From Chitinophagaceae bacterium (GTDB lineage: Bacteria; Bacteroidota; Bacteroidia; Chitinophagales; Chitinophagaceae), in the NCBI GenBank assembly GCA_016787085.1, contig JAEUVJ010000039.1:1-64000 (forward strand): 64,000 bases of DNA, in the 5' to 3' direction. Both the position numbers and the translations under genes were made by a program. The notes under the pieces were generated by a model that had not been told where the DNA came from, did no database searches, and saw only the letters and a program-made list of their open reading frames with translations. Below are positions 27,790 to 34,901 of this stretch, piece by piece (position 1 is the stretch's first letter; every line of letters begins with the position of its first letter).

Positions 27790-27803
27790 ATTGCCTATCA
27801 ACT

Positions 27804-27811
27804 TACTTTTG
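27804..27811 (+). promoter_or_regulatory. Putative -7 element of murF
   Basis: TACTTTTG matches TAnnTTTG and ends 4 bases before the murF ATG. A -33 element at normal spacing would fall in the preceding terminator and is not evident, so support is partial. Confidence 0.3.
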
Positions 27812-27815
27812 TTGT

Positions 27816-29102
27816 ATGCAGATCCAGCAACTCTACGATATTTATACAAAATACCCTTCTGTACAAACCGATACACGTAAGCTAAAACAAGGCGACATTT
27901 TTTTTGCGTTGAAAGGAGGGAACTTCAACGGTAATACTTTCGTCCAGCAAGCCTTAGATGCCGGCGCCGCCTGTGCTGTCATTGATGAGGAAGGGTATGA
28001 AATACCCGGGAAAACTTTTTTAGTGGCTGATGTGTTGACTGCTTTGCAGCAACTGGCAAAACATCATCGTGAACAGTTCTCCATACCCTTTATCGCCGTA
28101 ACCGGTAGCAACGGTAAAACAACCACGAAAGAACTGATCCACACTGTTCTTTCGTCAGTTTACAAAACTTACACTACAGAAGGGAATCTCAATAACCATA
28201 TCGGCATACCTCTTACCCTGTTAAAGATAAAAGGCGATGCGGAGGTAGCCGTAATTGAAATGGGCGCTAACCATATCGGTGAGATAGCCGGTTATTGCAA
28301 ATACGCTTTACCCACACACGGACTTATTACTAATTGCGGCAAAGCCCATCTTGAAGGTTTTGGCGGTATAGAAGGGGTACGAAAAGGAAAAGGCGAATTG
28401 TTTGACCATCTCAGAACATTGAAAGACGGGACCGCATTTGTGATGTGGGATTATGATTATCTCCATGACATGAGCAAAGGAATCCAGACGATCATTAAAT
28501 ATGGCACATCAGGAAAGGTGGATGTAGCGGGAAGGGTGAAACAAAGTGAACCATTCCTTGTAGTGGACATAATCAAAGGATCAGCCAATACAGCTATCAA
28601 AACACAATTGGTCGGGGAATATAATCTTCCAAATGTGCTCGCGGCCGTTGTGGTAGGCCGAACTTTCAGCGTGCCTGAAGAAAAGATCCGAACAGCTATT
28701 GAGAATTATATTCCCTCTAACAGCCGCTCACAACTGGTAACGAAAGGGAGCAATAAGATCATCCTGGATGCGTACAATGCCAATCCCAGCAGCATGAAGC
28801 TGGCGATCGAGAATTTCGCTAAGCTGCATGCAGATAATAAAGTGCTGATGCTTGGCGCCATGGCGGAACTGGGAGAGGAAAGCCTGAATGAGCACAAAGC
28901 AATTACCGATCTGATCAAACAATATAAATGGAAAAATGTAGTGCTGGTAGGCGGCGACTTTTTAAAGATCGTTCATCCCTTCTTGCAATTTCAAAATGCG
29001 ACTGAGGCAAAACAATGGTGGCAGCAACAGCAATTTGCCAATACCCATTTCCTGGTCAAAGGCAGCAGAAGTATGCAAATGGAGAAAGTATTAGAAGACT
29101 AA
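27816..29102 (+). CDS. murF: UDP-N-acetylmuramoyl-tripeptide--D-alanyl-D-alanine ligase
   Basis: A 428-residue ATP-dependent Mur ligase that adds D-Ala-D-Ala to the UDP-MurNAc tripeptide in the cytoplasm. The N-terminal substrate domain begins with DTRKLKQGDIFFALKGG (about 19-35). The P-loop VTGSNGKTTTKEL is at about 94-106, the EGNLNNHIGIPLTLL motif at about 124-138 and EMGANHIGEI at about 149-158. The C-terminal DAYNANPSS motif is near 319. It is not in a mur/fts cluster here. The Crp/Fnr gene follows after 9 bases, so the regulator may be transcribed with murF. Confidence 0.95.
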   Translation: MQIQQLYDIYTKYPSVQTDTRKLKQGDIFFALKGGNFNGNTFVQQALDAGAACAVIDEEGYEIPGKTFLVADVLTALQQLAKHHREQFSIPFIAVTGSNGKTTTKELIHTVLSSVYKTYTTEGNLNNHIGIPLTLLKIKGDAEVAVIEMGANHIGEIAGYCKYALPTHGLITNCGKAHLEGFGGIEGVRKGKGELFDHLRTLKDGTAFVMWDYDYLHDMSKGIQTIIKYGTSGKVDVAGRVKQSEPFLVVDIIKGSANTAIKTQLVGEYNLPNVLAAVVVGRTFSVPEEKIRTAIENYIPSNSRSQLVTKGSNKIILDAYNANPSSMKLAIENFAKLHADNKVLMLGAMAELGEESLNEHKAITDLIKQYKWKNVVLVGGDFLKIVHPFLQFQNATEAKQWWQQQQFANTHFLVKGSRSMQMEKVLED

Positions 29103-29111
29103 CTTTACAAT

Positions 29112-29729
29112 ATGAACTGGCAACAACTCTTCCCCCAATTTGAACCTGACCTCATTCAACTCATAGAAGATAACGCGGTCGAACGGTCGTTCAGGGCCGG
29201 CGATGTGATCATGCGTACAGGTCAATATATCAAATCGACCGTTCTTGTACTGGAAGGACAGATTAAGATATACCGGGAGAACCCGGATGGCGGTGAGTTC
29301 CTGATGTACTATCTCGGGCCAGGACAGGCTTGTGCCATTTCTATGATCTGTGCCCTTCAATCGCAAACCAGTGAGATCATGGCTCAGGCTGAGGAAGATA
29401 CAGAAGTACTGATGATCCCCATCCAATTGATGGAAGACCTGATGAACAAGTACAAAAGCTGGTACCAGTTCGTCATTCAGACCTACCGGGGACGTTTTGA
29501 TGAGTTATTGTCCGTAGTGGATAATATTGCCTTCAGAAATATGGATGAACGTCTTGAATTCTACCTGAAACGCTATGCTGATAAATCAGGTAAAAAAATG
29601 CTGGAGATCTCTCACCAGCAAATAGCCGATGACCTGAACAGCTCAAGAGAAGTGATTTCCCGGTTGCTGAAAAAAATGGAACAGCAGAGTTTAGTGAAAC
29701 TGCACCGTAATATGATCGAACTGGCATAG
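29112..29729 (+). CDS. Crp/Fnr family regulator, probable master of the sulfur island
   Basis: A 205-residue regulator: N-terminal cyclic-nucleotide-binding-type beta-barrel (about 10-115), long dimerisation helix (about 118-140), C-terminal winged helix-turn-helix (about 150-205). The recognition helix SSREVISRLLKK (177-188) has R179, E180 and R184 at the places of CRP R180, E181 and R185, which contact GTGA half-sites; FNR would have Val at the first. The cAMP-binding residues of CRP are not evident and there is no FNR 4Fe-4S cysteine set. The only cysteines are C74 and C80 (C-x5-C) in the barrel. Nine GTGA-N6-TCAC-like palindromes lie in promoters of the following 12 kb. No such site precedes the gene itself. 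Confidence 0.9.
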   Translation: MNWQQLFPQFEPDLIQLIEDNAVERSFRAGDVIMRTGQYIKSTVLVLEGQIKIYRENPDGGEFLMYYLGPGQACAISMICALQSQTSEIMAQAEEDTEVLMIPIQLMEDLMNKYKSWYQFVIQTYRGRFDELLSVVDNIAFRNMDERLEFYLKRYADKSGKKMLEISHQQIADDLNSSREVISRLLKKMEQQSLVKLHRNMIELA

Positions 29730-29740
29730 TACTGTTCATC

Positions 29741-29754
29741 GTGATAGGTGTCAC
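29741..29754. promoter_or_regulatory. Crp/Fnr-type palindrome A, upstream of the TauE/SafE gene
   Basis: GTGATAGGTGTCAC: complete GTGA-N6-TCAC. The centre is about 50 bases before the start codon of the exporter gene. Confidence 0.7.
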
Positions 29755-29796
29755 ACTCTGAAAAAGACCAATGCGGTAATCTTGCAATAAAACTGA

Positions 29797-30600
29797 ATGG
29801 AAATACTGGGTTATATTGCTTCTGTCCTCATCGGCATCTCTCTTGGCCTGGTAGGCAGCGGCGGCTCCATACTGACTGTGCCGGTACTCGTTTACCTGAT
29901 GGATGTGAACCCGCTGGTGGCCACTACCAGCTCATTGTTTATTGTTGGCGCTACCAGTTTGGTGGGCGGTTTACGGGCTTATTCCCGGAAAGTTGTTGAC
30001 TTTGAGTCCGTCACTGAATTCGGTATCCCTTCCATCTTTTCCATTTTCATTACCCGGCATTACCTGTTGCCTGCTCTCCCTGATCATTTGTTTACCATAG
30101 GCGCTATTGCTGTTTCGAAAGAAATGTTCCTAATGGTCATATTTGCTGTACTGATGCTGGCTGCTTCATTCTCCATGATCCGCAGCAATATACCTGAACA
30201 AGAAGCCATCCATCGCCAACCTGAACGCCGAAACAAAGCAATACCTCTTATGCTACTGGGATTATTTGTGGGTGTAGTGACTGGTTTACTCGGAGCAGGA
30301 GGCGGTTTCCTGATCATTCCTTCCCTTGTGCTGTTCCTCAAGCTCCCGATGAAAAAAGCCGTTGGAACCTCCCTGCTCATCATTGCCATTAATTCCCTTC
30401 TTGGTTTTCTTTTCAGTCTTAAACAGTTTGAGTACAACTGGACGATCCTGCTCGTTTTTACAATACTCTCCATTGCCGGGTTGTTTATTGGCAGCAAACT
30501 ATCCGAAAAAATATCCGGTCATTCACTGAAAAAAGGTTTTGGCTGGTTCGTATTGGCAATGGGTATCTATATTATTGCAAAGGAATTATTTATAAAATAA
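29797..30600 (+). CDS. TauE/SafE family sulfite/organosulfonate exporter
   Basis: A 267-residue membrane protein of the TauE/SafE family, with about eight hydrophobic segments arranged as two repeats. The glycine-rich repeat motifs are LGLVGSGGSILTVPVLVYL (about 17-35) and VTGLLGAGGGFLIIPSLVLF (about 160-179). Members export sulfite, sulfoacetate or similar anions. In this context the likely cargo is sulfite made by the persulfide dioxygenase encoded next. A Crp/Fnr-type palindrome centred 50 bases upstream supports regulated expression. Confidence 0.85.
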   Translation: MEILGYIASVLIGISLGLVGSGGSILTVPVLVYLMDVNPLVATTSSLFIVGATSLVGGLRAYSRKVVDFESVTEFGIPSIFSIFITRHYLLPALPDHLFTIGAIAVSKEMFLMVIFAVLMLAASFSMIRSNIPEQEAIHRQPERRNKAIPLMLLGLFVGVVTGLLGAGGGFLIIPSLVLFLKLPMKKAVGTSLLIIAINSLLGFLFSLKQFEYNWTILLVFTILSIAGLFIGSKLSEKISGHSLKKGFGWFVLAMGIYIIAKELFIK

Positions 30601-30617
30601 TTACTGCATCTGCCTCT

Positions 30618-30631
30618 GTGACATAAGTCAT
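30618..30631. promoter_or_regulatory. Crp/Fnr-type palindrome B, upstream of the first persulfide dioxygenase gene
   Basis: GTGACATAAGTCAT: GTGA-N6-TCAT, one mismatch from the consensus. The centre is about 61 bases before the start codon. Confidence 0.6.
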
Positions 30632-30685
30632 AGTGCAATGTATCCTTATTCAGGAAATTTGCTTACCAATCAATAAAAAACAATT

Positions 30686-32104
30686 ATGAAAATAGAACAG
30701 ATATATACAGGATGCCTTGCTCAAGGCGCTTACTATATTGAAAGCAACGGGGAAGCCGTTGTCATTGACCCGCTACGTGAGGTGCAACCCTATATTGAGA
30801 GGGCTGAACGTAATGGAGCAGCTATCAAATACGTTTTTGAAACCCATTTTCATGCTGATTTTGTAAGTGGTCATCTTGATCTTAGTAAAAAAACCGGCGC
30901 CCCCATTGTATATGGGCCAAATGCCAAGCCGGAATTTAATGCACATATCGCCAGAGATGGTGAAGAATTCAAAATCGGCAATGTAACACTGAAAGCATTG
31001 CATACTCCCGGTCATACCATGGAAAGCACCTGCTATTTATTGAAAGACGAGAATGGGAAAGATGTGGCTTTGTTTTCCGGCGACACACTGTTTATTGGCG
31101 ATGTAGGCCGTCCTGACCTGGCTCAGAAAGTGGTAGCCGACCTGACACAGGATAAGCTGGCAGGTTATTTATTTGACTCGTTACGGAATAAATTAATGCC
31201 ACTGGCTAACGATATTGTTGTTTACCCTGCACATGGCGCCGGCAGTGCCTGCGGAAAGAATATGAGTAAAGAAACTACAGATACATTGGGTCATCAGAAG
31301 GAAACCAATTATGCGTTGCGGGCGAATATGACCAGGGAAGAATTCATCAAAGAAGTAACGACAGGCCTGGCAGCACCTCCGGCTTATTTTCCGCTGAACG
31401 TAATGCTTAACATTAAAGGTTATGAGAGTATAGATAAAGTGCTGGAACGTGGTCAACATGCATTGAGTCCTGAAGCTTTCGAAGCTGCCGCCAATGAGAC
31501 CGGCGCCCTGATATTGGATACCAGAGATCCCCAGATATTTTCCAAAGGCTTTGTACCTAACTCAATCAATATTGGTATAGATGGACAATTTGCTCCATGG
31601 GTCGGGGCCATGATCCCTGACATCAGGCAAGAAATATTGCTGGTAACCGATGATGGCCGCGAAGAAGAAGTGATCACCCGGCTGGCCCGTGTAGGTTATG
31701 ATAATACCATCGGCTACCTGAAAAGCGGGTTAAGTGCATGGGAAAAAGCAGGCAAAGAAATTGACCAGATCAAGTCAGTTACTCCCGGTGAACTGGCCAA
31801 CATTATGAAAAATGAAACAGTCAACATACTGGATGTACGCAAGAAAAGTGAGTATGTAAGCGAACACATCATTGATGCGGAAAACACACCGCTTGATTTT
31901 ATCAATGACAGTATGGTACAGGTGGATAAGAACAAGACATATTATGTCCATTGTGCCGGCGGCTATCGTTCCATGATTTTCAGTTCCATAATGCGGGCGA
32001 GGGGATACGATAATTTAATTGATGTAAAAGGTGGTTTTAAGGCCCTGAAGGAAAGTGGAAATTTCAGGATCAGTGAATATGTATGCCCGTCAACATTGTT
32101 ATGA
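30686..32104 (+). CDS. Persulfide dioxygenase-rhodanese fusion (CstB-like), copy 1
   Basis: A 472-residue cytoplasmic protein. The N-terminal metallo-beta-lactamase domain (about 1-250) has H54-x-H56-x-D58 in THFHADF, HTPGHT and GDTLFIGDVGRPDL, matching ETHE1-type persulfide dioxygenases that oxidise persulfide to sulfite with one Fe(II). The cysteine in GSACGKN corresponds to a conserved Cys of CstB. Two rhodanese repeats follow. The first (about 262-360) has Asp in the active-site loop (TDDGREEE) and should be inactive; the second (about 365-470) has an intact HCAGGYRS loop. CstB-type enzymes turn persulfide plus sulfite into thiosulfate. A close paralogue is encoded at 40034-41458. Confidence 0.9.
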   Translation: MKIEQIYTGCLAQGAYYIESNGEAVVIDPLREVQPYIERAERNGAAIKYVFETHFHADFVSGHLDLSKKTGAPIVYGPNAKPEFNAHIARDGEEFKIGNVTLKALHTPGHTMESTCYLLKDENGKDVALFSGDTLFIGDVGRPDLAQKVVADLTQDKLAGYLFDSLRNKLMPLANDIVVYPAHGAGSACGKNMSKETTDTLGHQKETNYALRANMTREEFIKEVTTGLAAPPAYFPLNVMLNIKGYESIDKVLERGQHALSPEAFEAAANETGALILDTRDPQIFSKGFVPNSINIGIDGQFAPWVGAMIPDIRQEILLVTDDGREEEVITRLARVGYDNTIGYLKSGLSAWEKAGKEIDQIKSVTPGELANIMKNETVNILDVRKKSEYVSEHIIDAENTPLDFINDSMVQVDKNKTYYVHCAGGYRSMIFSSIMRARGYDNLIDVKGGFKALKESGNFRISEYVCPSTLL

Positions 32105-32152
32105 AAAAATATCTACAAAGTTTTATATAGTAAGGTTTAATGGTTAATAACC

Positions 32153-32179
32153 GGCCGGAGTTTTTGCCCCGGCCCTTTT
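32153..32179 (+). terminator. Weak hairpin between dioxygenase and rhodanese genes
   Basis: GGCCGG and CCGGCC arms (32153-32158, 32169-32174) around a 10-base loop, followed by cttttc. It is probably a partial terminator or mRNA-processing structure inside the operon. Confidence 0.35.
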
Positions 32180-32203
32180 CTGAAATAAATTCAACAATAT
32201 ATC

Positions 32204-32485
32204 ATGAGTGCATTAAGAGAATTGGTAAAGAACCCGTCCACTGTACTGGTGGATGTCCGTAATCAGTGGGAGTATGAAATGGAGCACATTCCCGGAGCTA
32301 TGAATATTCCGCTGGACCAGGTGCCGGCTAAAATAGAAGAGTTCCGATCTCTTCAGAAACCTCTTGTAATTTATTGTCGTAGTGGCAGCCGCAGTGGAAT
32401 GGCCGTAAGTATCCTGAAACAAAAGGGGATTACCGATGTATATAACGGGGGAGGTCTTGGAGATATCCAGTTACTTATAAATTAA
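32204..32485 (+). CDS. Single-domain rhodanese 1
   Basis: A 93-residue stand-alone rhodanese. The active-site loop is CRSGSRSG with catalytic C58, and the N-terminal LVDVRNQWEYEMEHIPGAMNIPL motif is complete. Such small rhodaneses carry sulfane sulfur as a cysteine persulfide and pass it between enzymes or to cyanide, sulfite or thiols. No signal peptide is seen, so it is cytoplasmic. It lies 5 bases before a second rhodanese gene; the two are related but clearly not identical. Confidence 0.93.
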   Translation: MSALRELVKNPSTVLVDVRNQWEYEMEHIPGAMNIPLDQVPAKIEEFRSLQKPLVIYCRSGSRSGMAVSILKQKGITDVYNGGGLGDIQLLIN

Positions 32486-32490
32486 AAAAT

Positions 32491-32799
32491 ATGATAGGGT
32501 TATTAAAGAAATTATTCGGGGGTACAACTGTTGACTTCAAAGACCTGGTAAAAAAAGGCGCTGTTATTATAGATGTTCGCAGCCCCGGCGAATACAAGAC
32601 CGGTCACATTCAGGGTTCAAAGAATTACCCGCTGGACAATATCCGCATCAAAGTGAACGAACTAAAAAAAGCAGGCAAACCTGTTATTACGGTATGTCGC
32701 AGCGGCACCAGAAGCGGTATCGCCAAAGGAATTTTGAAAGCTGCGGGGATAGAAGTATATAACGGCGGGGCATGGACCAGCCTGAGACATAAGATTTAA
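32491..32799 (+). CDS. Single-domain rhodanese 2
   Basis: A 102-residue stand-alone rhodanese with active-site loop CRSGTRSG and catalytic C69. A short N-terminal extension (about residues 1-15, LLKKLFGG) distinguishes it from rhodanese 1. The IIDVRSPGEYKTGHI motif is intact. It is probably a cytoplasmic sulfane-sulfur carrier working with its neighbour and the persulfide dioxygenases. It ends 80 bases before the YeeE-type permease gene. Confidence 0.93.
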   Translation: MIGLLKKLFGGTTVDFKDLVKKGAVIIDVRSPGEYKTGHIQGSKNYPLDNIRIKVNELKKAGKPVITVCRSGTRSGIAKGILKAAGIEVYNGGAWTSLRHKI

Positions 32800-32879
32800 A
32801 ACCGGGCAGCTTAAAATATATGGGGTAGAATCCACTTCCCGCATAATTGGTAATTTTGCTTCCAAACCAATCAATATTT

Positions 32880-33443
32880 ATGCTGGAATGGCTGAAACAA
32901 CCCTGGCCCTGGTACATCGCCGGTCCGCTCATCGGGCTGATGGTTCCTTTATTGCTGATCATCGGCAACAAATCATTCGGAGTATCTTCTTCACTGCGTC
33001 ACATATGTGCAGTCTGTATACCTGCCAATATTCCCTTTTTCCGGTATAACTGGAGAAATGAGATATGGAACCTGTTCTTTGTAGCAGGTATCATAGCTGG
33101 CGGTCTGATCGCCGCATCATGGCTATCCGGGCCGGCTTCTGTTGTCATTCATTCGAAATTAGCAGAAGAACTGGCCGGCTACGGAGTAACCAATATCCGG
33201 GACCAGGTACCTGAAGATCTGTTCAACTGGCAAAGTCTGCTGACCATAAAAGGGTTTATTTTAATAGTAATAGGCGGTTTCCTGGTAGGGTTTGGAACCA
33301 GGTATGCAGGTGGCTGCACCAGCGGGCATGCCATCATGGGATTGAGTACACTTCAATGGCCTTCATTGGTTGCCACCATCAGTTTTATGGCGGGCGGCTT
33401 CATTGTAGCAAATCTTTTACTTCCCGTCATATTAAAATTATAG
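32880..33443 (+). CDS. YeeE/YedE-type thiosulfate permease, first half
   Basis: A 187-residue membrane protein with about five hydrophobic segments, covering one half of the YeeE/YedE (TsuA) thiosulfate transporter fold. The signature GGCTSGHAIMGLS (about 145-157) contains the cysteine that binds thiosulfate in TsuA, and a second motif around residues 40-45 (LRHICAVC) adds two cysteines. ATG 32880 matches the membrane-protein start; the longer frame adds only upstream sequence. In many Bacteroidota the transporter is split into two genes, as here. A TAATTTTG -7-like element is at 32851-32858. Confidence 0.85.
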   Translation: MLEWLKQPWPWYIAGPLIGLMVPLLLIIGNKSFGVSSSLRHICAVCIPANIPFFRYNWRNEIWNLFFVAGIIAGGLIAASWLSGPASVVIHSKLAEELAGYGVTNIRDQVPEDLFNWQSLLTIKGFILIVIGGFLVGFGTRYAGGCTSGHAIMGLSTLQWPSLVATISFMAGGFIVANLLLPVILKL

Positions 33444-33451
33444 CCTGCATC

Positions 33452-33985
33452 ATGAGTACAAAAGAAACAATACCTGTAAAGAAGCACCGGGAATTCCTGA
33501 CAGAGAATGCCGATTTTGAAGTTCGTTCTTTAGACGCGGTCTGCATTAACGAATCAGAACTCAGGCATCCGTGGTGGTATAATTTCAAATATGCTATTGC
33601 CGGAATAGTATTTGGTATTTTATTGACAAAATCTGAAGTGATATCCTGGTTCCGCATACAAGAGATGTTCAGACTGCAAAGCTTTCACATGTATGGCGTA
33701 ATCGGATCGGCTATCGTTACAGGCATGATTTCCGTCTGGCTGATCAAGAAATACAGGATCAGAAGCATTTACAATGAACCCATCGTATTTGTCAATAAAA
33801 AAATGAATAAGGGAAATATCTACGGGGGCCTATTATTTGGCTTTGGCTGGGCCTTGACTGGCGCATGTCCTGGCCCTTTATTTGCCCAGATTGGTACCGG
33901 CGCCACGGTAATCATTATTTCATTACTGAGCGCTATTGCCGGCACATGGGTGTATGGCTACTTCCGGGAAAAACTACCGCATTAA
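33452..33985 (+). CDS. YeeE/YedE-type thiosulfate permease, second half (DUF6691 type)
   Basis: A 177-residue membrane protein. After a 45-residue polar N-terminus, four hydrophobic segments follow, with the second permease signature GWALTGACPGPLFAQIGTG (about 131-149) including the conserved cysteine. It begins 8 bases after the first half ends and together they should form one thiosulfate/sulfur-compound uptake channel. The long polar N-terminus is not part of the permease fold and may contact a cytoplasmic sulfur carrier (inference). A terminator follows. Confidence 0.83.
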   Translation: MSTKETIPVKKHREFLTENADFEVRSLDAVCINESELRHPWWYNFKYAIAGIVFGILLTKSEVISWFRIQEMFRLQSFHMYGVIGSAIVTGMISVWLIKKYRIRSIYNEPIVFVNKKMNKGNIYGGLLFGFGWALTGACPGPLFAQIGTGATVIIISLLSAIAGTWVYGYFREKLPH

Positions 33986-33991
33986 ACATAG

Positions 33992-34021
33992 AAATAAGCG
34001 GTCTTACGGGGCCGCTTATTT
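33992..34021. terminator. Bidirectional terminator between converging sulfur operons
   Basis: A 12-bp stem (AAATAAGCGGTC / GGCCGCTTATTT, one wobble) with a 6-base loop; the plus strand continues with TTT. It can serve both the permease operon and the converging DsrE gene. Confidence 0.85.
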
Positions 34022-34069
34022 TTCAACCTATGCTCGCAATCTAAAATAATATAGTACCTGAGTTTCCGG

Positions 34070-34552
34070 TCAGATAAATAACATGTGAACACCCTGTCCT
34101 TCGCTCTTTTTATAAAAATCTCCCACTGTTATCACATCTTCCACCCCTTCATACAGGTCTTCTTTTTTGTAATGGAACATATCCATGGCCAGTTTGCAGG
34201 CCCACATCCTGACACCGGATGCAGAAAGAATATCCAGGAATTCCGGCACTTCCGGCATGTCTATCTTTTCCATTTCCTTTTTCATCATAGATGTAGCAAA
34301 TGCTTCCATACCCGGTAATCCACCTATCATCGTTGGTATATGCATGGCGGGGTTACCCACTGTAGCCACATGCAGTTTTGCCAGCTTTTTTCTGTGTACG
34401 GCCTCCAGGCCGAAAAAAGTAAAGAATACTTCCGCTTCGATCCCTTCCATGCGGGCTCCATTGGCCAGTACAAAAGCCGCATACACATTCTCCAATGTGG
34501 CTTTTGACAAGATGATCATCATCTTTTTTATTTCACCATTAGTTTCTTTCAT
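34070..34552 (-). CDS. DsrE/DsrF-like sulfur carrier protein
   Basis: A 160-residue protein of the DsrE/DsrF/DrsH-like family. The opening MMIILSKATLENVYAAFVLANGA and the late cysteine C119 in GVRMWACKLAM are typical of the DsrE2/YrkE-like group, which carries persulfide sulfur on that cysteine. It is the third gene of an sqr-tusE-dsrE series (minus strand), 21 bases after tusE, and fits a role in accepting sulfane sulfur from the oxidoreductase or TusE. No membrane segment is seen. Confidence 0.85.
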   Translation of the reverse strand: MKETNGEIKKMMIILSKATLENVYAAFVLANGARMEGIEAEVFFTFFGLEAVHRKKLAKLHVATVGNPAMHIPTMIGGLPGMEAFATSMMKKEMEKIDMPEVPEFLDILSASGVRMWACKLAMDMFHYKKEDLYEGVEDVITVGDFYKKSEGQGVHMLFI

Positions 34553-34573
34553 GATTGATACGCTTTAAGGTTT

Positions 34574-34882
34574 TTAAATGCAACTGGCGGGTTTGGGAAT
34601 ACCTGCGATCTTTGTTGCTGTCTTCAGCGGAGCTTTGGGGAATAACTGGTAAAACTCCTTGATATCCACCACCCCGCTTTTCCCGATCTTCCGGATACTC
34701 AGCGGTACTTCATTTTTATATTCATTCTGCAGGTAGCCCAGTATCTCCCAATGCCTTGGGCTTAAGTTAATTTCGGCCTCAGCAGCCAAAACATCTGCAA
34801 TGGATTTGTCCCATTGTTTGAAATCAGTAAGATATCCTTCCTCATTTACGGCGATGGTTTTGCCGGCGATAGTCTTTTCCAT
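34574..34882 (-). CDS. TusE/DsrC family sulfur relay protein
   Basis: A 102-residue member of the TusE/DsrC family. Recognisable parts are the GYLTDFKQWDKSIADVLA segment (about 16-33), LSPRHWEILGYLQNEY (about 40-55) and a flexible C-terminus ending Ser-Cys-Ile. The penultimate cysteine C101 is the conserved sulfur-accepting residue; the second DsrC cysteine ten residues earlier is absent, so this is TusE-like rather than a dissimilatory DsrC. ATG 34882 is used; the longer frame overlaps the upstream oxidoreductase gene. It starts 19 bases after that gene. Confidence 0.88.
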   Translation of the reverse strand: MEKTIAGKTIAVNEEGYLTDFKQWDKSIADVLAAEAEINLSPRHWEILGYLQNEYKNEVPLSIRKIGKSGVVDIKEFYQLFPKAPLKTATKIAGIPKPASCI

Positions 34883-34901
34883 ACTAGTTGATTTAACTTG
34901 A

